From Nothophaeocryptopus gaeumannii (taxonomy: Eukaryota; Ascomycota; Dothideomycetes; Mycosphaerellales; Mycosphaerellaceae): a stretch of 64,000 nt of DNA. The notes below the pieces were generated by a model. That model was not told the origin of the DNA. It did no database searches and worked only from the letters and a program-made list of their open reading frames with translations. A program made the position numbers and the translations under genes. Location: positions 682,001 to 746,000 of the forward strand of contig JASISA010000022.1 in the NCBI GenBank assembly GCA_031771865.1, read 5' to 3'. This document shows, one piece after another, positions 1 to 11,665 of this stretch (position 1 is its first letter; every line of letters starts with the position of its first letter).

Positions 1-584
1 CCATACTGCAGCGTCCAAGTCAACATCCCCGCTGAATCCGGAGAGATGGGTGTGCTCGCCAGCCATGTTCCATCCATCGAGCAGCTAAAGCCTGGTCTTG
101 TGGAAGTCATTGAGGAGTCTGGAGGAAGCAAGCAGTTCTTCCGTACGTGCAACCCCACCCTTGGTGCATAAATTAAAAGAGAGGGACGCGGCGGTCAGAT
201 GTTGGGTTGCGCAGCGCAAACGGGCTGCATGAAATAGGTAAAGACGCTAACATGTAATGGTGCAGTTTCCGGCGGCTTTGCGACTGTCCAGCCAGGCTCA
301 GTCCTCAGCATCAACGCTGTCGAGGGATACCCACTTGAGGACTTCAGCGCGGACGTACGTACCACATTGGGTGTCCCAAGAACACAGCTTGTGCTAATCG
401 AGATGCCAGGCGGTCAGGAACCAAATCGCGGAGGCACAAAAGATCGCCGGCGGTGGCGGTAGTGAGCAGGATGTTGCTGAGGCAAAGATTGAGCTCGAGG
501 TACGCATGAGGTCACGTTGCTCGAAAAACAGCCTGCTAATTCATTCGACAGGTTCTAGAAAGCCTGCAGGCCAACCTCAAGTAG
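1..584 (+). CDS. ATP16: Mitochondrial F1-ATPase delta subunit, 3' part
   Basis: This is the carboxy-terminal part of the delta subunit of mitochondrial F1 ATP synthase (the counterpart of bacterial epsilon), a central-stalk protein that couples the gamma rotor to the c-ring. The 5' end lies outside the window. Exons are 1-142, 266-354, 410-499 and 552-584, with introns beginning GTACGT, GTACGT and GTACGC. The first exon in frame 1 gives the beta-sandwich signature with NIPAESGEMGVLASHVPSIE and LKPGLVEVIEE. The following exons give SGGFATVQPGS and SINAVEGYPLEDF, and the last two give the two short carboxy-terminal helices ending in ESLQANLK. Identification rests on recognising these family motifs. 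The exact reading of the residue spanning the first splice (Leu by this model) is the only uncertain point. Confidence 0.93.
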
Positions 585-1005
585 AGTCCGAATCAATGTA
601 TATACCGTACACCACTGAGTCTCCGCGAGCCTCGCCTGTTAAAATGGAGTCGCGCAGAAGCGAGCGAATCGAGAGATAGGTGGCACTTGCCAGATCTTAT
701 ACAGTGCCTTGCCCGGATGACGTGTGCGCGCTTTCCTCGACTCACCTATGGTCCAAGTCCACCCATCAACAGCTTCATCGCCATTCGATCCTAATCGCCA
801 TCATCAAATATCATCATCTTTCGCTTGCGTTGCCCATCACCATTTCTCTACACAATTACTGACAACTCACCGAAAGCTCAATATCCAATGCCGAATCTGG
901 CCCTAAGCCTCTAGATGCCCTCCTGGCTTTCTGCCCGAATAGCAGAGCTGAGCAGCTGCCGAGCTACATACGCACTATTCTGGTCTGTTTGTCCAATACT
1001 GCAGT
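585..1005. other. Intergenic, ATP16 to next gene
   Basis: About 420 bases hold the 3' end of ATP16 and the presumed promoter and leader of the gene that starts at 1006. Two short overlapping open frames (680-906) show no protein-like composition and I do not call them. Confidence 0.5.
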
Positions 1006-4000
1006 ATGCCAGACGGCAAGCACAAGCTGGTGAGTCATCCCATGGAAGAAGGACGTGCATGCGTGCTCAGATTGTCCAACAGCGCAGCAAGCTCTCACGG
1101 ATCTCGCGAACGACGACTACCGACCTAGACTCGCCTGGCTCAGAAACGCTTGGCCAAGAGACCGCAAGCATCGATTCCCACGATTCTGTACGAACCAAAG
1201 TGACCAAAGCGTTCAAGAAGAAGCGGTCGATCTCAAATTCACTTCGTACGCTGGTTCCGAGACGATCGCGTGCAAGCACAAGGACTACCACGGCGGACGA
1301 CCTCGAGCAGGGCAATTCGCTCACGCCTACGATCACACGCGATACGACAGTGACCAGAACAACAGTTGGATCGGACGAGTCGCCTTCCGACAGCGAAAAG
1401 GTCAGAGCAGCGGAAGAAGCGGGCTCAGTATACCCACAGAGTCAAGGCAGTTTCAGGTCTCCGAACTCTGGTCGCTTTACAGAAGATTTACCTGCGAGCC
1501 GACCGCAAGAGCAGTTCTCATACAATCCCAATCCTCCGCCGAAGATCACTCGCGCGCAACATGTCAGACGGAAGTTGAAGCGCAGCTTGATGGTAGTCGC
1601 GACGTCGATGCATCTCAAGCGGGGAATGCACTACAGCGCGACAAGCGTCCGGGCGCCATCAATGTCGCGGACCGCGTCAGGGCATTCGAACTAAAGGCTG
1701 TGCATCATCCGCTTCCAAAGCCAAACCCGACAGCCAGAAGGGTAGGACTTGAGAACAACGTCGGTGTGGAGGCAAGAACTAGCTCGCAGGATGAGAGCGT
1801 GCCGCTGGTCTTTCCCCTGCACCTTCGAAAGTTCACCAGAAGAAAGGGCGATGGAAATGCGCTGAGGCCAGAGACACCCTACTATCGATCCGAGCCTGAT
1901 GAAGATGCTGTTATTCATGCTCCACTGCCACAGCGGAACATACCGCCTGTCAGGACGCCGGTAGAAGAACAAGAGCCGGTGGAAGAGGATCAGCCGCCCA
2001 TCAACGCTGATGCTGGTGATGTGTTGCAGACTGTGCTAAGAGAGACACAGAGAGCAGCAGAAAGCTTGCCGGACGAACGTAGTGACGTTGGAAGCTCTGT
2101 ACCTGGAGCTGTCAATCCGAAGCAAACGCGCAATGCGCAGCAGCAGGAAGCCGGTGCACCATCAGTCGTTGCGCGGGCGGCTACGCTCAGCAACGCACGC
2201 GTCAATCCGTTCGCGCACTTGCATGGCACAAGGGGATATTGCGTCAGACATGGACGCAAGTTGGGGCTGGGCGATAAGCGACAAATCACCGCAACAAAGG
2301 ATCTCTTCGAAAAGGGCAGAGGCGGTACTTACGTTCCCACTGGGATCTCAGAGATGCGCAACACAGACGCCACAAGCCCATACCTCACCCGCAGCCTCAC
2401 GAGACCAGCTGATAGTGCCAAATCTGACAGCGATGCATGTCCCGATTGTGTTGCGGAGCTGAACATTCGCAAAAGAGAGATTTGTCAAAGCGCGCCGCGA
2501 GGCAGCGCTGTTTTCTTCCGAAGGCAAATCAACGCTACAGAGCAGGAGAGGCTACTGTTCGGTTCGTTAGACTCTGAGCCAGTCATTAATTCTCCAAGGG
2601 AAAACGTGACCATAGCTTCGACAGATACCGAAGCAGCCCCTGAGTCTGTCACGCAAGGCTATGCCCGAGGATCAACAGGTGCAACCATCTTGGATTCCAT
2701 GGAGGTTGAGTCTCCAACTTCTGGTCGCAGTCAATCGACGCCAGCAGACACCTGGAAGAACGTGCGGTTCCGAAAAGGCCGCGAGTCGGATGCAGAGTCA
2801 GAAACCGGCAAGAGTGCGCGACTTGGAAAGGACAGCGACTCAGAAAGGCAGTCAGGGTCCGAGCAAACGCAAAGCGCCGACGACGAGGTACCGCTCATCA
2901 CCTCGTCCGACCTTGGAGAAGGACTGGACGCGGTCATTCAGGAACGAGGTGGACGACTTGAGCGTCTTATCCTCAATCTGCGGAAAGATGCTCCAATCGC
3001 CGAGACTCTGGCCAGACTCGCAAGAGAACTCATCCAAGTCTCTGATGCCATTGCTTCGGCTAGGACCAGAGATCAAATTTCGACTGATGGCACGAGCTCA
3101 TATGGCGACGATAGGACAACGATTATCGATGGCAACGGAGAAAGATCTCTGTCGGACTTACTCAGCACGATCGAAGGAGCGACTTCGGGCAATCGACTGG
3201 GAAGTATCACCCGGACCGACTCCATTCACGTAACATACGAAGCCGTCGATGCAACGCCTGTCGGCATCCGCGATTTCGCCCATGAGCAAGATACGCCTTT
3301 GATGGTAGCTGAAGATGCAGACGGAGCTGGGCCAGTCTAGAGTCCTACCACGCTCCCAGGAGCTCATGACCGCCTTGTGCAGCGCCAGCGTATCGACGCA
3401 GACTACCGTGATCTTCGAAGAGACTGCGGGCACAGCAGTTTAGATTCTGTCGCTGCAGACATACTCAAGACTGGTCCGGATGCTCATCAACGCCTGGAGG
3501 CCCGAGCGACTCGTTGGCCAATGCACACGCCTCTGGGCGCTGTCCCGGACCCTATGCAAGCACATGTTGCGACACTGGAGACGCCTCCTTCTTTCTCAAA
3601 GGCAAATTGGAATTTGGGCTCTGACGATGTTCCTATCAATGTCGACACTTCTTCTCCACCTACGACGACCATGAAAAAGACTACAGAGCCGACTCTCCCT
3701 TCCCATATCCTAACTTCCCAGGACTTTGGATGGGGTCTTTCGGTTCGGCAGCCTAGTCCTTGTATCTTCACAGCGAGCACTTGTCCTTCTGCCAACACTT
3801 CTGCTGAGCCAATTCCTAATGGATCGCTGGCAGTCGATGCACCGCCATTGGCGGCATCGGCACAAGCTTCCCAGTCTCAGCAACAGCAGCGGCTCACTTT
3901 TCCGGATCAGACGAAAGCCGACACGCAGGTCATTCGGCAGGCCATGCGGATGGAGAGAAATCGAGCCGTGCGAGACGCTGCTGAGTTTGAGAGGGATGCG

Positions 4001-4048
4001 AGGAGGCAAAGACAGGTTGCCGCGAGTGCGAGGAAGGCTTTGAGTTAG
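1006..4048 (+). CDS. Large low-complexity protein of unknown function
   Basis: I do not recognise this protein. The model joins 1006-1029, 1071-1592, 1637-3304 and 3383-4048 (959 residues). The first intron (1030-1070, GTGAGT to CTCAG) is well supported: it links a start reading MPDGKHKL to a Ser/Thr-rich, basic stretch. The second intron (1593-1636, donor GTAGTC) is inferred from the frame change between two protein-like stretches. The third (3305-3382, GTAGCT to TTGTGCAG) removes the in-frame TAG at 3338. The product is mostly disordered: basic Ser/Thr/Arg segments at the start, acidic and Ser-rich segments in the middle, a possible helical segment near the position encoded by 2940-3060, and a charged helical tail rich in Arg/Glu. 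No signal peptide or membrane segment is seen. The locus could instead be two genes split at 3340 or 3443; the coding nature is more certain than the splicing. Confidence 0.6.
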
Positions 4049-4347
4049 TTGAAGATGCACAGGTTGGAGACAAGGCGTGTGTAACCCGAAGCCTATTGTT
4101 TTCCTGAGAAGCTTTCTTCACCAACATAGTGGACAAGATGTCCCTGTATTGGACTGTGTTATGCTTGCGGTCGTGTGGACTCTGAGAGAAAAGAAGTAAG
4201 ATATTATTTCCCATCTCTGCCCTCTATGCCTCGGAGGCAGCGCTGCTGTCAACTTTCGCTTCTACAGAGGGCATCGCCATGATTGAGTGCGCAGGCAGGC
4301 TCTGGTAGCCGCATCGCGAGCACTGTCATAACTAGACCATGCATTCG
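4049..4347. other. Convergent intergenic spacer
   Basis: About 300 bases separate the stop codons of the unknown plus-strand gene and VPS5. The stretch presumably holds both 3' ends. No coding pattern is visible. Confidence 0.5.
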
Positions 4348-6543
4348 TTACGCTTCAATCTCCCGCGTGTGCAAGGCGGCAGCCTGCGCCGCTCCATGCT
4401 CAGCATCCTCGCTGTCACGGGGCAGGCCTTCACTGTCCCGCGCAGTGGTCCTGGAAAGTCTTGCCTCATGGCCATCGTGATGAATGTCAGCTGCACTTTC
4501 CGCATCAAGTTGGGCTTTGTTTGCTTCTCGTCTTAGCTGAGCTTCGGATTTGGGGTCAGGATCGGCAATCACACCTGCGGGCATTAGAGGAGGGCCATCC
4601 TCGTCGCTGTCCAGCTGGAGAAGGTATGTCTCCCAGATCTCAATGAGCTGTGCTATTTGTTAGCGAGATATTCCGTGGCAGAACAGGTCAGAACAAGCCT
4701 ACTTCTTTTTGAGCCTCAATGGCACTTTCCAGGAATGTCTCGACTCCACTCTTGAAGTCTTCTACTTTCTCACGTTCAAATCTGTCCAGCTCGGATCTCA
4801 TCAGTCGCCCCATGTCTTCGAACAGCAGCCTACTCGCGTGCACCCTCCTCTCAGCATCTGCAACATCTGCTTGCATTTGGCCGATGCGGTCCTGTTGCGT
4901 ACGGCCCGCTCGGAGAAGCTTCTCATGCTGCTTCTTGATCTCCTGCAGCTTCGATTCTGCAGAGTGCCACGAGTGGTAAGCCTTTTGCCGTTGCTCAAAT
5001 GCCTTCTTGACCGAGCCAATCAGACGAATGTATTCGTCAATGACTATGCCAAGAGTAAGCATATCTTGCATCGCTTGACGGTGGTAAAGCTCCTGAATTC
5101 GCAATTGTAGGTCGCCGAGCGATTCCAGCGGTCCAGAAAGGCTCGGTGATAGTTCGACGTTGGCCAAGTTGCGGAGCGATGCGCTGAAGTCCGCACATGA
5201 TTCCGCAAGGCCTTTTCGTTGAGCGACAACAGTGTCCGTGCTCTTTTGTAACGCTTTCAATTGGGTTTCGAGAGCATCAAGGTAGATTCGTCGATCGTGA
5301 AACCAGTCGTCGTGCTCGATGAACTTGCCGCCCGAGCCAGCGCCGATACCTATACTCGACATGAAGCCCTTAGTTTCTGTGCTGCCAAGAAGCGGATCCT
5401 TTCCGCTGGAGTGCTTAATCGCGACGCTGAATGATTCGCTCTCAAGGAAGGTCTTGAGGTCGCCGTCCATCTGCAGAACAGGATGTGCCGTGATTTTGTT
5501 TACCATGCGCTCTAGTGCCTGCCGTCTCGATTCAATAAAGTTGGTATCGAATCTACCCACAGCCTGCTTCTCTGGCGGGGGCGGGACCACAACACCCGGA
5601 TTGTTGTCATGCAACCTCTCGTATAGCCATAAGAAATCCCGGTATCTCCTCGTCACTGTCATGGAAGGGTTGATAAAAGCCTTCGACGTCGTCTTCGTCA
5701 TAACATTGTATACCGTGTGGCTGCTGGCAGCTCCTCCAACAGTGTGTGGATCTCCAACGGTGATCTGAAAGGTAGGCTTCGCGGCTTGTTCGACAGGTTG
5801 TGAAGGGTGTGCCTGTCGCGGTCGAGTATCGAATGCTGCGGGCTGCACTGGAGGCGGCACCCGTGGCCCTCCGTTCACAGAGCCATCATCGTCCTCCAGA
5901 TCGGCACTCCGACTGGACGACACTCCTGATGCGGATGTAGAGGGTCTCGAAGCCAAAGGCTGGCGTGTCCGTGAAGCTAGCTCTTTCACAGGCGGTATTG
6001 GGGCGATTGGTTCCTCGGGAGGGTCTATGCCCAGCGGGCCTAACGGACCCATCGAATCATCGAGAGTTTCGAGAGTAGTGGACTGTGACATGTTCGCATG
6101 GCCGCGGCCACGTCTCGTCTTCGAAGGCGCCGGCCTCACGCCTGCCGCAATGTTCGGGGTGGACTTGGACATGCCGGATGGAGGGGGTGCTTCTGCCGCT
6201 GCGGGAGCCGCTGCTGTTGTTGCCGCCGCTGCTGTTTGTGCGACTTGTCAATCCACGCTGAACCCGCAACAACCAATTTTGCTTGCGCTTACGAGTTGGT
6301 GAAGACGGGTCTTGCTCTGCCTGCTTGGCCAAGCTGTGGTTCGAATGCGAGCGTGAGGGCACATCTGGCCGAATCGTCAGCGCGTCCAGCTCTCATTCGG
6401 CTGCACGTAGAGGGTAGGAATCAGTGCATTGTCAACTGACCGTCCCAGGGCGAGCTGCCTTCGTCCATGGCGGTGAAGGAGCTGAGACTGGCGGGCAGAT
6501 TGCCGGGCTGCGAGGCGAATGGGTTGTCGTGGTAGTCGTCCAT
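4348..6543 (-). CDS. VPS5: Retromer sorting nexin Vps5 (PX-BAR)
   Basis: Vps5 is the PX-BAR subunit of retromer; it binds phosphatidylinositol-3-phosphate on endosomes and shapes tubules for endosome-to-Golgi retrieval. Exons on the minus strand are 6441-6543, 6293-6364, 4703-6243 and 4348-4647, giving 671 residues. Introns have GTCAGT, GTAAGC and GTAGGC donors and GCTGAC, TTGAC and GCTAAC branch-like sequences. The start reads MDDYHDNPFA, followed by an acidic then Ala/Pro-rich disordered region. The PX domain spans roughly residues 216-328 and carries the RRYRDF lipid-binding motif near 257-262 and the proline loop VVVPPPP. A coiled-coil BAR region follows, with WFHDRRIYLDALETQLKAL near its start and a carboxy end reading QKE-LIEIWETYLLQLD across the last splice. 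The final 70 residues are an acidic tail. A longer single-exon reading from 6172 would lose the amino terminus. Confidence 0.92.
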
Positions 6544-7551
6544 TGTGCGCTTTGGTCGGTGGTCGTAGAATATAAGCTTTCCTGATGCAGCGGCAGCGGA
6601 AAGGCCCGAGACGCAGCTGGAGTGTGTGCTCGTGTCTGTGTGGCCGTCTGTTCTGGTGATGGGTGAAGGTATGTATGTGTGCGTGCGTGCGTGCATATGT
6701 GTACATACATGTATGTGAGGCTCAAAGCCGGATGGTCTGAGCCTCTGACGACGCACGAGCCCGTGATGAAGTGAGTGCAGGTGAGCATGGGTCGCTTGCC
6801 CGGTCATCCTCGTCTTCAAGCATTTTGCCTTCCATTTCTTACCACCACCCCCAAGCCCTTTCAAGGTTCCATGCATCGCATGGCAAGAAGCCATTCTGAC
6901 AACACATCACGCGACACCACACTCACCCAGCGCTTATTTCAGCCAACTACCCGCGTTGTCCTACATAGATCTTGACACTTGATTTCTGACTTCCGTCAAG
7001 AATATACGGGCAATGCGTAGACTTGGGGTGTTGAACGGGAGGCGAGTATGTTTCGTTCAGAAGCTGCCCCATAACGAGGAGGATTGGTGATTCGGATCCC
7101 CTTAGGTCTGGCCAGAGTACTTCGCACGCGAGATAGTCATGGGCCGATTTGCGGAGGCTGTTACCAGGGGCAATTAAAGGGCAGAGCATGAACAAGGTGA
7201 AGAGCAAGGAATATGTGATGACTCAGGCGATCTTGGCACGAGAGAAGTACACTTAAAGGAGCTCCGATTCCCAAGAGAGTGTACTTCCAAGACTATACAG
7301 ACATTTCTGTATGTGTGTCATGAGACCGCGTCGTCTTCACAGAACGTCGGGAGTGGGAGTCGATGAGACACGTCAAGATCAATCGGGAACGTGTAAAGGA
7401 ATAGTCCGAGACCAAGCATGGTAAAGCAGCAATAGTCTGGACGGTGACAATATCGTTCCGCGTGGACTCACCTTCATCCAGAAACAGCCCTGGGGAGGGC
7501 CTGGGAGAGAAGAGACAGATGGCATTTTGATAACAAGCGGCTTCTCCTTCC
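6544..7551. other. Intergenic, VPS5 leader side
   Basis: About 1 kb lies between the VPS5 start and the stop of the SET-domain gene, both on the minus strand. It should hold the VPS5 promoter and leader. It contains an uninterrupted alternating purine-pyrimidine tract at 6669-6717, annotated separately. No further gene is supported; the frames here are low-complexity His/Thr-rich readings of that tract. Confidence 0.5.
6669..6717. repeat. Alternating purine-pyrimidine tract, 49 nt
   Basis: Every base from 6669 to 6717 alternates purine and pyrimidine, built from GTAT, GTGC and ACAT units. It lies 126 bases upstream of the VPS5 start codon. Such tracts can adopt left-handed Z-DNA under negative supercoiling; that is general knowledge, not shown here. 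Confidence 0.85.
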
Positions 7552-9702
7552 TCAAGCCGCACTCTTACTCCCGATATCCCTCTCCGCCTCTTCCTCAAAC
7601 AAACATCTAGGACATTGACAATCGCCACCCAGTGCCCCTCTCGCCCACTCCCTCCGTTCTTTCACAGGCAGCGTAACATCGCAATAATGATTCAGAACCT
7701 CCTCGTCCTTCTTGATCCCTGCCGAATTCATCACCAGCTTCTTCCCTCCCTTCCCACTCCACGCATTCCTCTCCTCTTTCGCCCAGAATTTCATCGCCCC
7801 ACCCCATTCCCAGCTGACATTCGGGTCGCAACTGTGATTCGCTAGGCACCACATGGGATGCACGGCGGAGACTTCAGGGCCTCGGATAGCGCCTCCAGAC
7901 GCTCCAGAGAGACGAGCGGAGGCTGTGCCTCGGAATTTGGCGTAGAGCGTGTTGAAGACCCATACATCGTAGTGCGGATTAGCGAAGATGTCGAGGTCCA
8001 TTTTCTCGAGCATGTGGAATGGAAGACGGATGTTGTGTTCGAAACTAAATGGCAATGTTCGTGGCAGGAGGCAAGAGTCCGGGGTGTCGAAGTCTCGGTA
8101 CGTGGGGTCGTTGGGATGAGGCGTGGCAGTGAAGTCGCCCCATATGTATTTTACATCCAACACGTCGAGAGGGTGCCATTGTTGGGTTTCGGCCATGGCC
8201 AGCGTGCGCAGGAGTAGAAGGGAATACAACGAGTCTGCAGCTTGCGCTGGAGGCATGTCTTTGGCGATGGCTTCTACGTCTTTTCCGCAGAGGGCTGGAT
8301 GGTATGAGTCGCGAGCGTTCTCGAAGCACCAGTAGCTGCAGAAGACTACATCGCATTCGGCGCAGACTACGGCATTCGCCCAGTCTTTACTGCCCACTTC
8401 GGGTAGGTCCGCGCTGCATGCATCGCATAGGGCGTCCTGGAGTCTGTTATTTGCTGTCAGGAGGGAAGTCTCGTCGAGGCAAACTTCGCCCGGAGCTATG
8501 TTCTCTTTGGCGAAGACACCGAGTTGAGTCACAGCGCTGTCTTTGCCGGTGAGGGAGGGCAGGTCGACAGCGCGGACTTCCAGTTTTTTCGACACGTCGT
8601 TCATGAGCATGTTGATATGTTCAAGCTCGGCAACTCGATCCGGCTCGCGATCGTTCCATGGATAGAGCTCTCGCCGAACGAGACCGCTGTCTGGCCATTC
8701 ATTGGGGCAAGATAGAAGATCCTCGGATGTTTGATCTCCGATGTGGGTAATGGCCATGATGATGATACCGCGGATCCGGAACAGCTCATCGTCTTCGGGA
8801 TACAGCTTCAGTCCCTGGAGTACGTACGAGTTTGCACTGCGGAAGCATCCACATAGATACAAGCAGCGAGTCAACAAGCGGTATCTTTCAGTGGTCAGCT
8901 CTTGGAGTCTCTAATAGAGTGGTATTGGGCATACATAATCAGGCGGTAATGAGTTTTCAGCCAGAGAGTGATTTCCACGTCGATCGCAGGATCGAGTTCG
9001 TTGGTGGAGGCATTGTTTTCGATACCAGCGTCCATAGCGTTGCGGATGATCCTGATGCGCTCCTCGAGCGGGTGATCTTGAATGGTGAGCTTGAGCGACT
9101 CGGAGGCCTGCTCGTGATACTCCTCGGCCTCATCGTCAAGCGCATCGGCTAGCAGAAGCGCTTTGTAGGCGGATCCTGCAGCGAGATCGGGATAGCCTAG
9201 GCTTAGGTACTCAATGGCAATGAAAATATACAGCGGGACGGAATAAGGATTCTCCGTCACTTGCTCAAAGGCTTCTTCGAGGCGGTCAACGTGTCTAGCA
9301 CCAGACACGTCCTCTTTCTGAAATGAAGCATCAGCCTACCTGAGCCCCTGTCTTCTGTTGAGGCAATATAAGTTGCAATTGTGTACACACCTCCGGATAG
9401 GTCTTGGTGTAGCGCAACGCCAAGATTGCTGCCAGAACTTCGTTTCGAAGGATGGTTTCTGGCGATTGAGGCGGCTCTTGCTGTCGAAGAATGCCCGACG
9501 GCACGAGCTTGGCATAGTTTGGCTCCGGGAAAATACTCTTGGGGGAACCTTTGACTTGCGTTCGGGTGGCAGCTTCGTTGCCTGTAGCGCTTGAAGATTT
9601 GGCGGCCTCAGCAGCGAATATGCGGTAGGCTGCCAGTGTTGAGTTCAGGCGGTTGAGCGCCGTGTCGACGCTGGCTATCGACGCCTGATACTGGTCCATC
9701 AT
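7552..9702 (-). CDS. SET domain protein with MYND-like Cys cluster
   Basis: This is a probable protein lysine methyltransferase of the SMYD/SET5-like fungal group. Exons on the minus strand are 9391-9702, 8935-9317 and 7552-8884, giving 675 residues. Introns are 73 nt (GTGTGT to TTTCAG) and 50 nt (GTATGC to GAAAG, with a GCTGAC branch). Residues 1-300 are helical and repeat-like, resembling tetratricopeptide units. The SET domain begins near residue 355 with GVFAKENIAPGEVCLDE. It is interrupted by a Cys-rich cluster at about 385-431 (CDAC, CAEC, CSYWC, CGKD) in the usual place of a MYND-type insert. The catalytic-core signature NHSCDPN lies at 581-587, and a post-SET CQCPRC triad sits near 654-659. 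The substrate cannot be deduced. The ATG at 9702 is the first in frame; the next codon is also ATG. Confidence 0.85.
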
Positions 9703-11665
9703 CAAGCTATTGTGAGCTGTGTGTGCGGGCTGGCCGTTCGAGTGTCATGCACTTGCACTTGCATGCAGTGTTGCATCTTGCGTCTTCAAATTTCACCACC
9801 TGAAGTGCTCTCCATGTCGCACCAATTAGAAGCGCGGACTGGATATGAGTGCGAAGAGCAGCGATTCGGGCCGCTACTTAACTTATCCCGCTTCCGCTTT
9901 CCAGCGACCGGGCGCCTCAGCCACCACCTCAGCCACCGCCTCAGCCACCGCCTTGCAGCTGTGCCACGGCTTGCCGATGAGGCAGATGCCCTTTCGATTT
10001 CACGATGCACTAGAGACGGACTGCATAGACAAGTCATGCAGCGAGCTACAATCTCTGATGACCCGGGTAGCAAATGCCGGCAAGCAGACTCTTTTTGATG
10101 TCGACGCCCGCATTTCGCCACTGTCGAACCGGTCATTCACCACCGTCGGGATTGCAATGAGGCTATCGAAAGATCAGTGTAACTGATGAAAGCACCTCCA
10201 GTCGCCAGACAGCAAGGCAAGCAGCCTCATCGTACGGCAAGGCCCATTTTGGGTTCCTCTCTTCTAACAATCCACTGGCACGATTGGCGGCGGCATCCCA
10301 AGCTCGCGGTCTTCTGATCCCTCCATCCTCCGGAATATCGTTTGCACCACTCGGTCCCCGTTGGCCTGCTCATCTTCGATTTTATCCGGGAATCTAATGA
10401 GCGATAACAGGACGAATGAGCTCGCAAAATTGGCAGGACTGAGTCCTGTCCGCGAAGGATCGTTACCTACTGACCAGCAGTGTGAGTCGCAGCAGTTGCT
10501 AAGGTGAGGTGGACGTTACGAGCACTCTCCTAAAACATGTCCCGCGTGTCTTCGAGGAGGTGTAGGACTGGTGTTGAGGCGCGGCATTCAGGATGGCAGA
10601 ACGCTGTCTTCAACCATTCAGCCACAAGCGCATGTGAACCACCATCCTGTACAGTGTTGCATTGCTGCCTCAGCGAGAGCGTTGTGCCTTCTTGGGCACT
10701 GCACGCTCTGGCCTTGGTCCTGTTGTGACTGCTGTCTGCTTTGGCACTACGCCGAGAAAGAGTCATCACAGTAAGAAATAAATGCACGGTCACAAGGCAG
10801 CACTCGCGAGGTCAACCCGGCTTGGTTCGCTGGGTGCGATGATAGCTTCGTTGTCCCGCGAAAAACAAGCGTTGCAATGATAGATTGTCCAATAGTCGCG
10901 ACGCTACTGTCCTCAAGTCTCGTGTACGGAAGGATGAGTTGTGGTACGGCGCAGTCGAGCGCGCGTCAAGAATAAGGTTTGTAGGATCAATCGCCGATAG
11001 ATGTCAAGATCTTCTCGATCCGCCTCAGCGGGCCTGAGTCCGGACTCTTTGAGTATCAGAAGGCTGAAGCTCACTTTGGCGGCCTTCCCTTGCATGTAGG
11101 GTAGTGTTGTTGACTATTTCGCCTTAAAAACAAATGGACGTGAAAAATGCTGAAGCAGAGGAATGTAAGGCTGTTGTTTCCAGTGGTAGTACAGTGTCTG
11201 GTCGACCTAATGTAATCCATTCGGCATGCAGATGACCCCAGGGATGTTAATATGTACAGTGCAATGACATGGGTATCTCTAAATGCTCCGTCACTCATAA
11301 AGTCGTGTTTGCGGTCCTATGCCACTTGAGTGGGAAGTCCTTCCCTCCCAACCCTCGACCGAGACGCAGAGAGCCAGCCCCGCTCACCACTCTCGAACGC
11401 TTCCGATTGATGCTACTTGCATCCTGTCTTTCAATGCCTTGCCTGCCAAATGTAGCACGAGAAGACTACCGCCCATACCGGAGCCCATTGCTCCAGTGTC
11501 AATGCTCCAAGAAAGATCTTACACGGGCTCATCACTTCCTGTTGAGTCTCGGCTTTCTCCCACCGATAGCTGCAGGAGTCTAATGTCCCCTCGATGAAAC
11601 GTTCCGACCATGCATGTGTTGTTCCATGTGATCCGTCGATTTTGGTTGATCATGTCTGCAGTTGC
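9703..11665. other. Gene-poor stretch
   Basis: Nearly 2 kb carries no frame with convincing protein character on either strand and no recognised RNA gene. A short tandem repeat lies at 9915-9950. The right end presumably includes the 3' flank of the zinc-ribbon-like gene; the left end holds the promoter of the SET-domain gene. Confidence 0.45.
9915..9950. repeat. 12-bp tandem repeat, three units
   Basis: Three consecutive copies of CCTCAGCCACCR are visible just upstream of the SET-domain gene. The last two copies are identical; the first differs at its final base. Confidence 0.85.

Noticed and set aside
11269..11597. Two overlapping plus-strand frames of about 100 codons
   Set aside because: Mutually overlapping, no motif, no splice partner, and not distinguishable from background.
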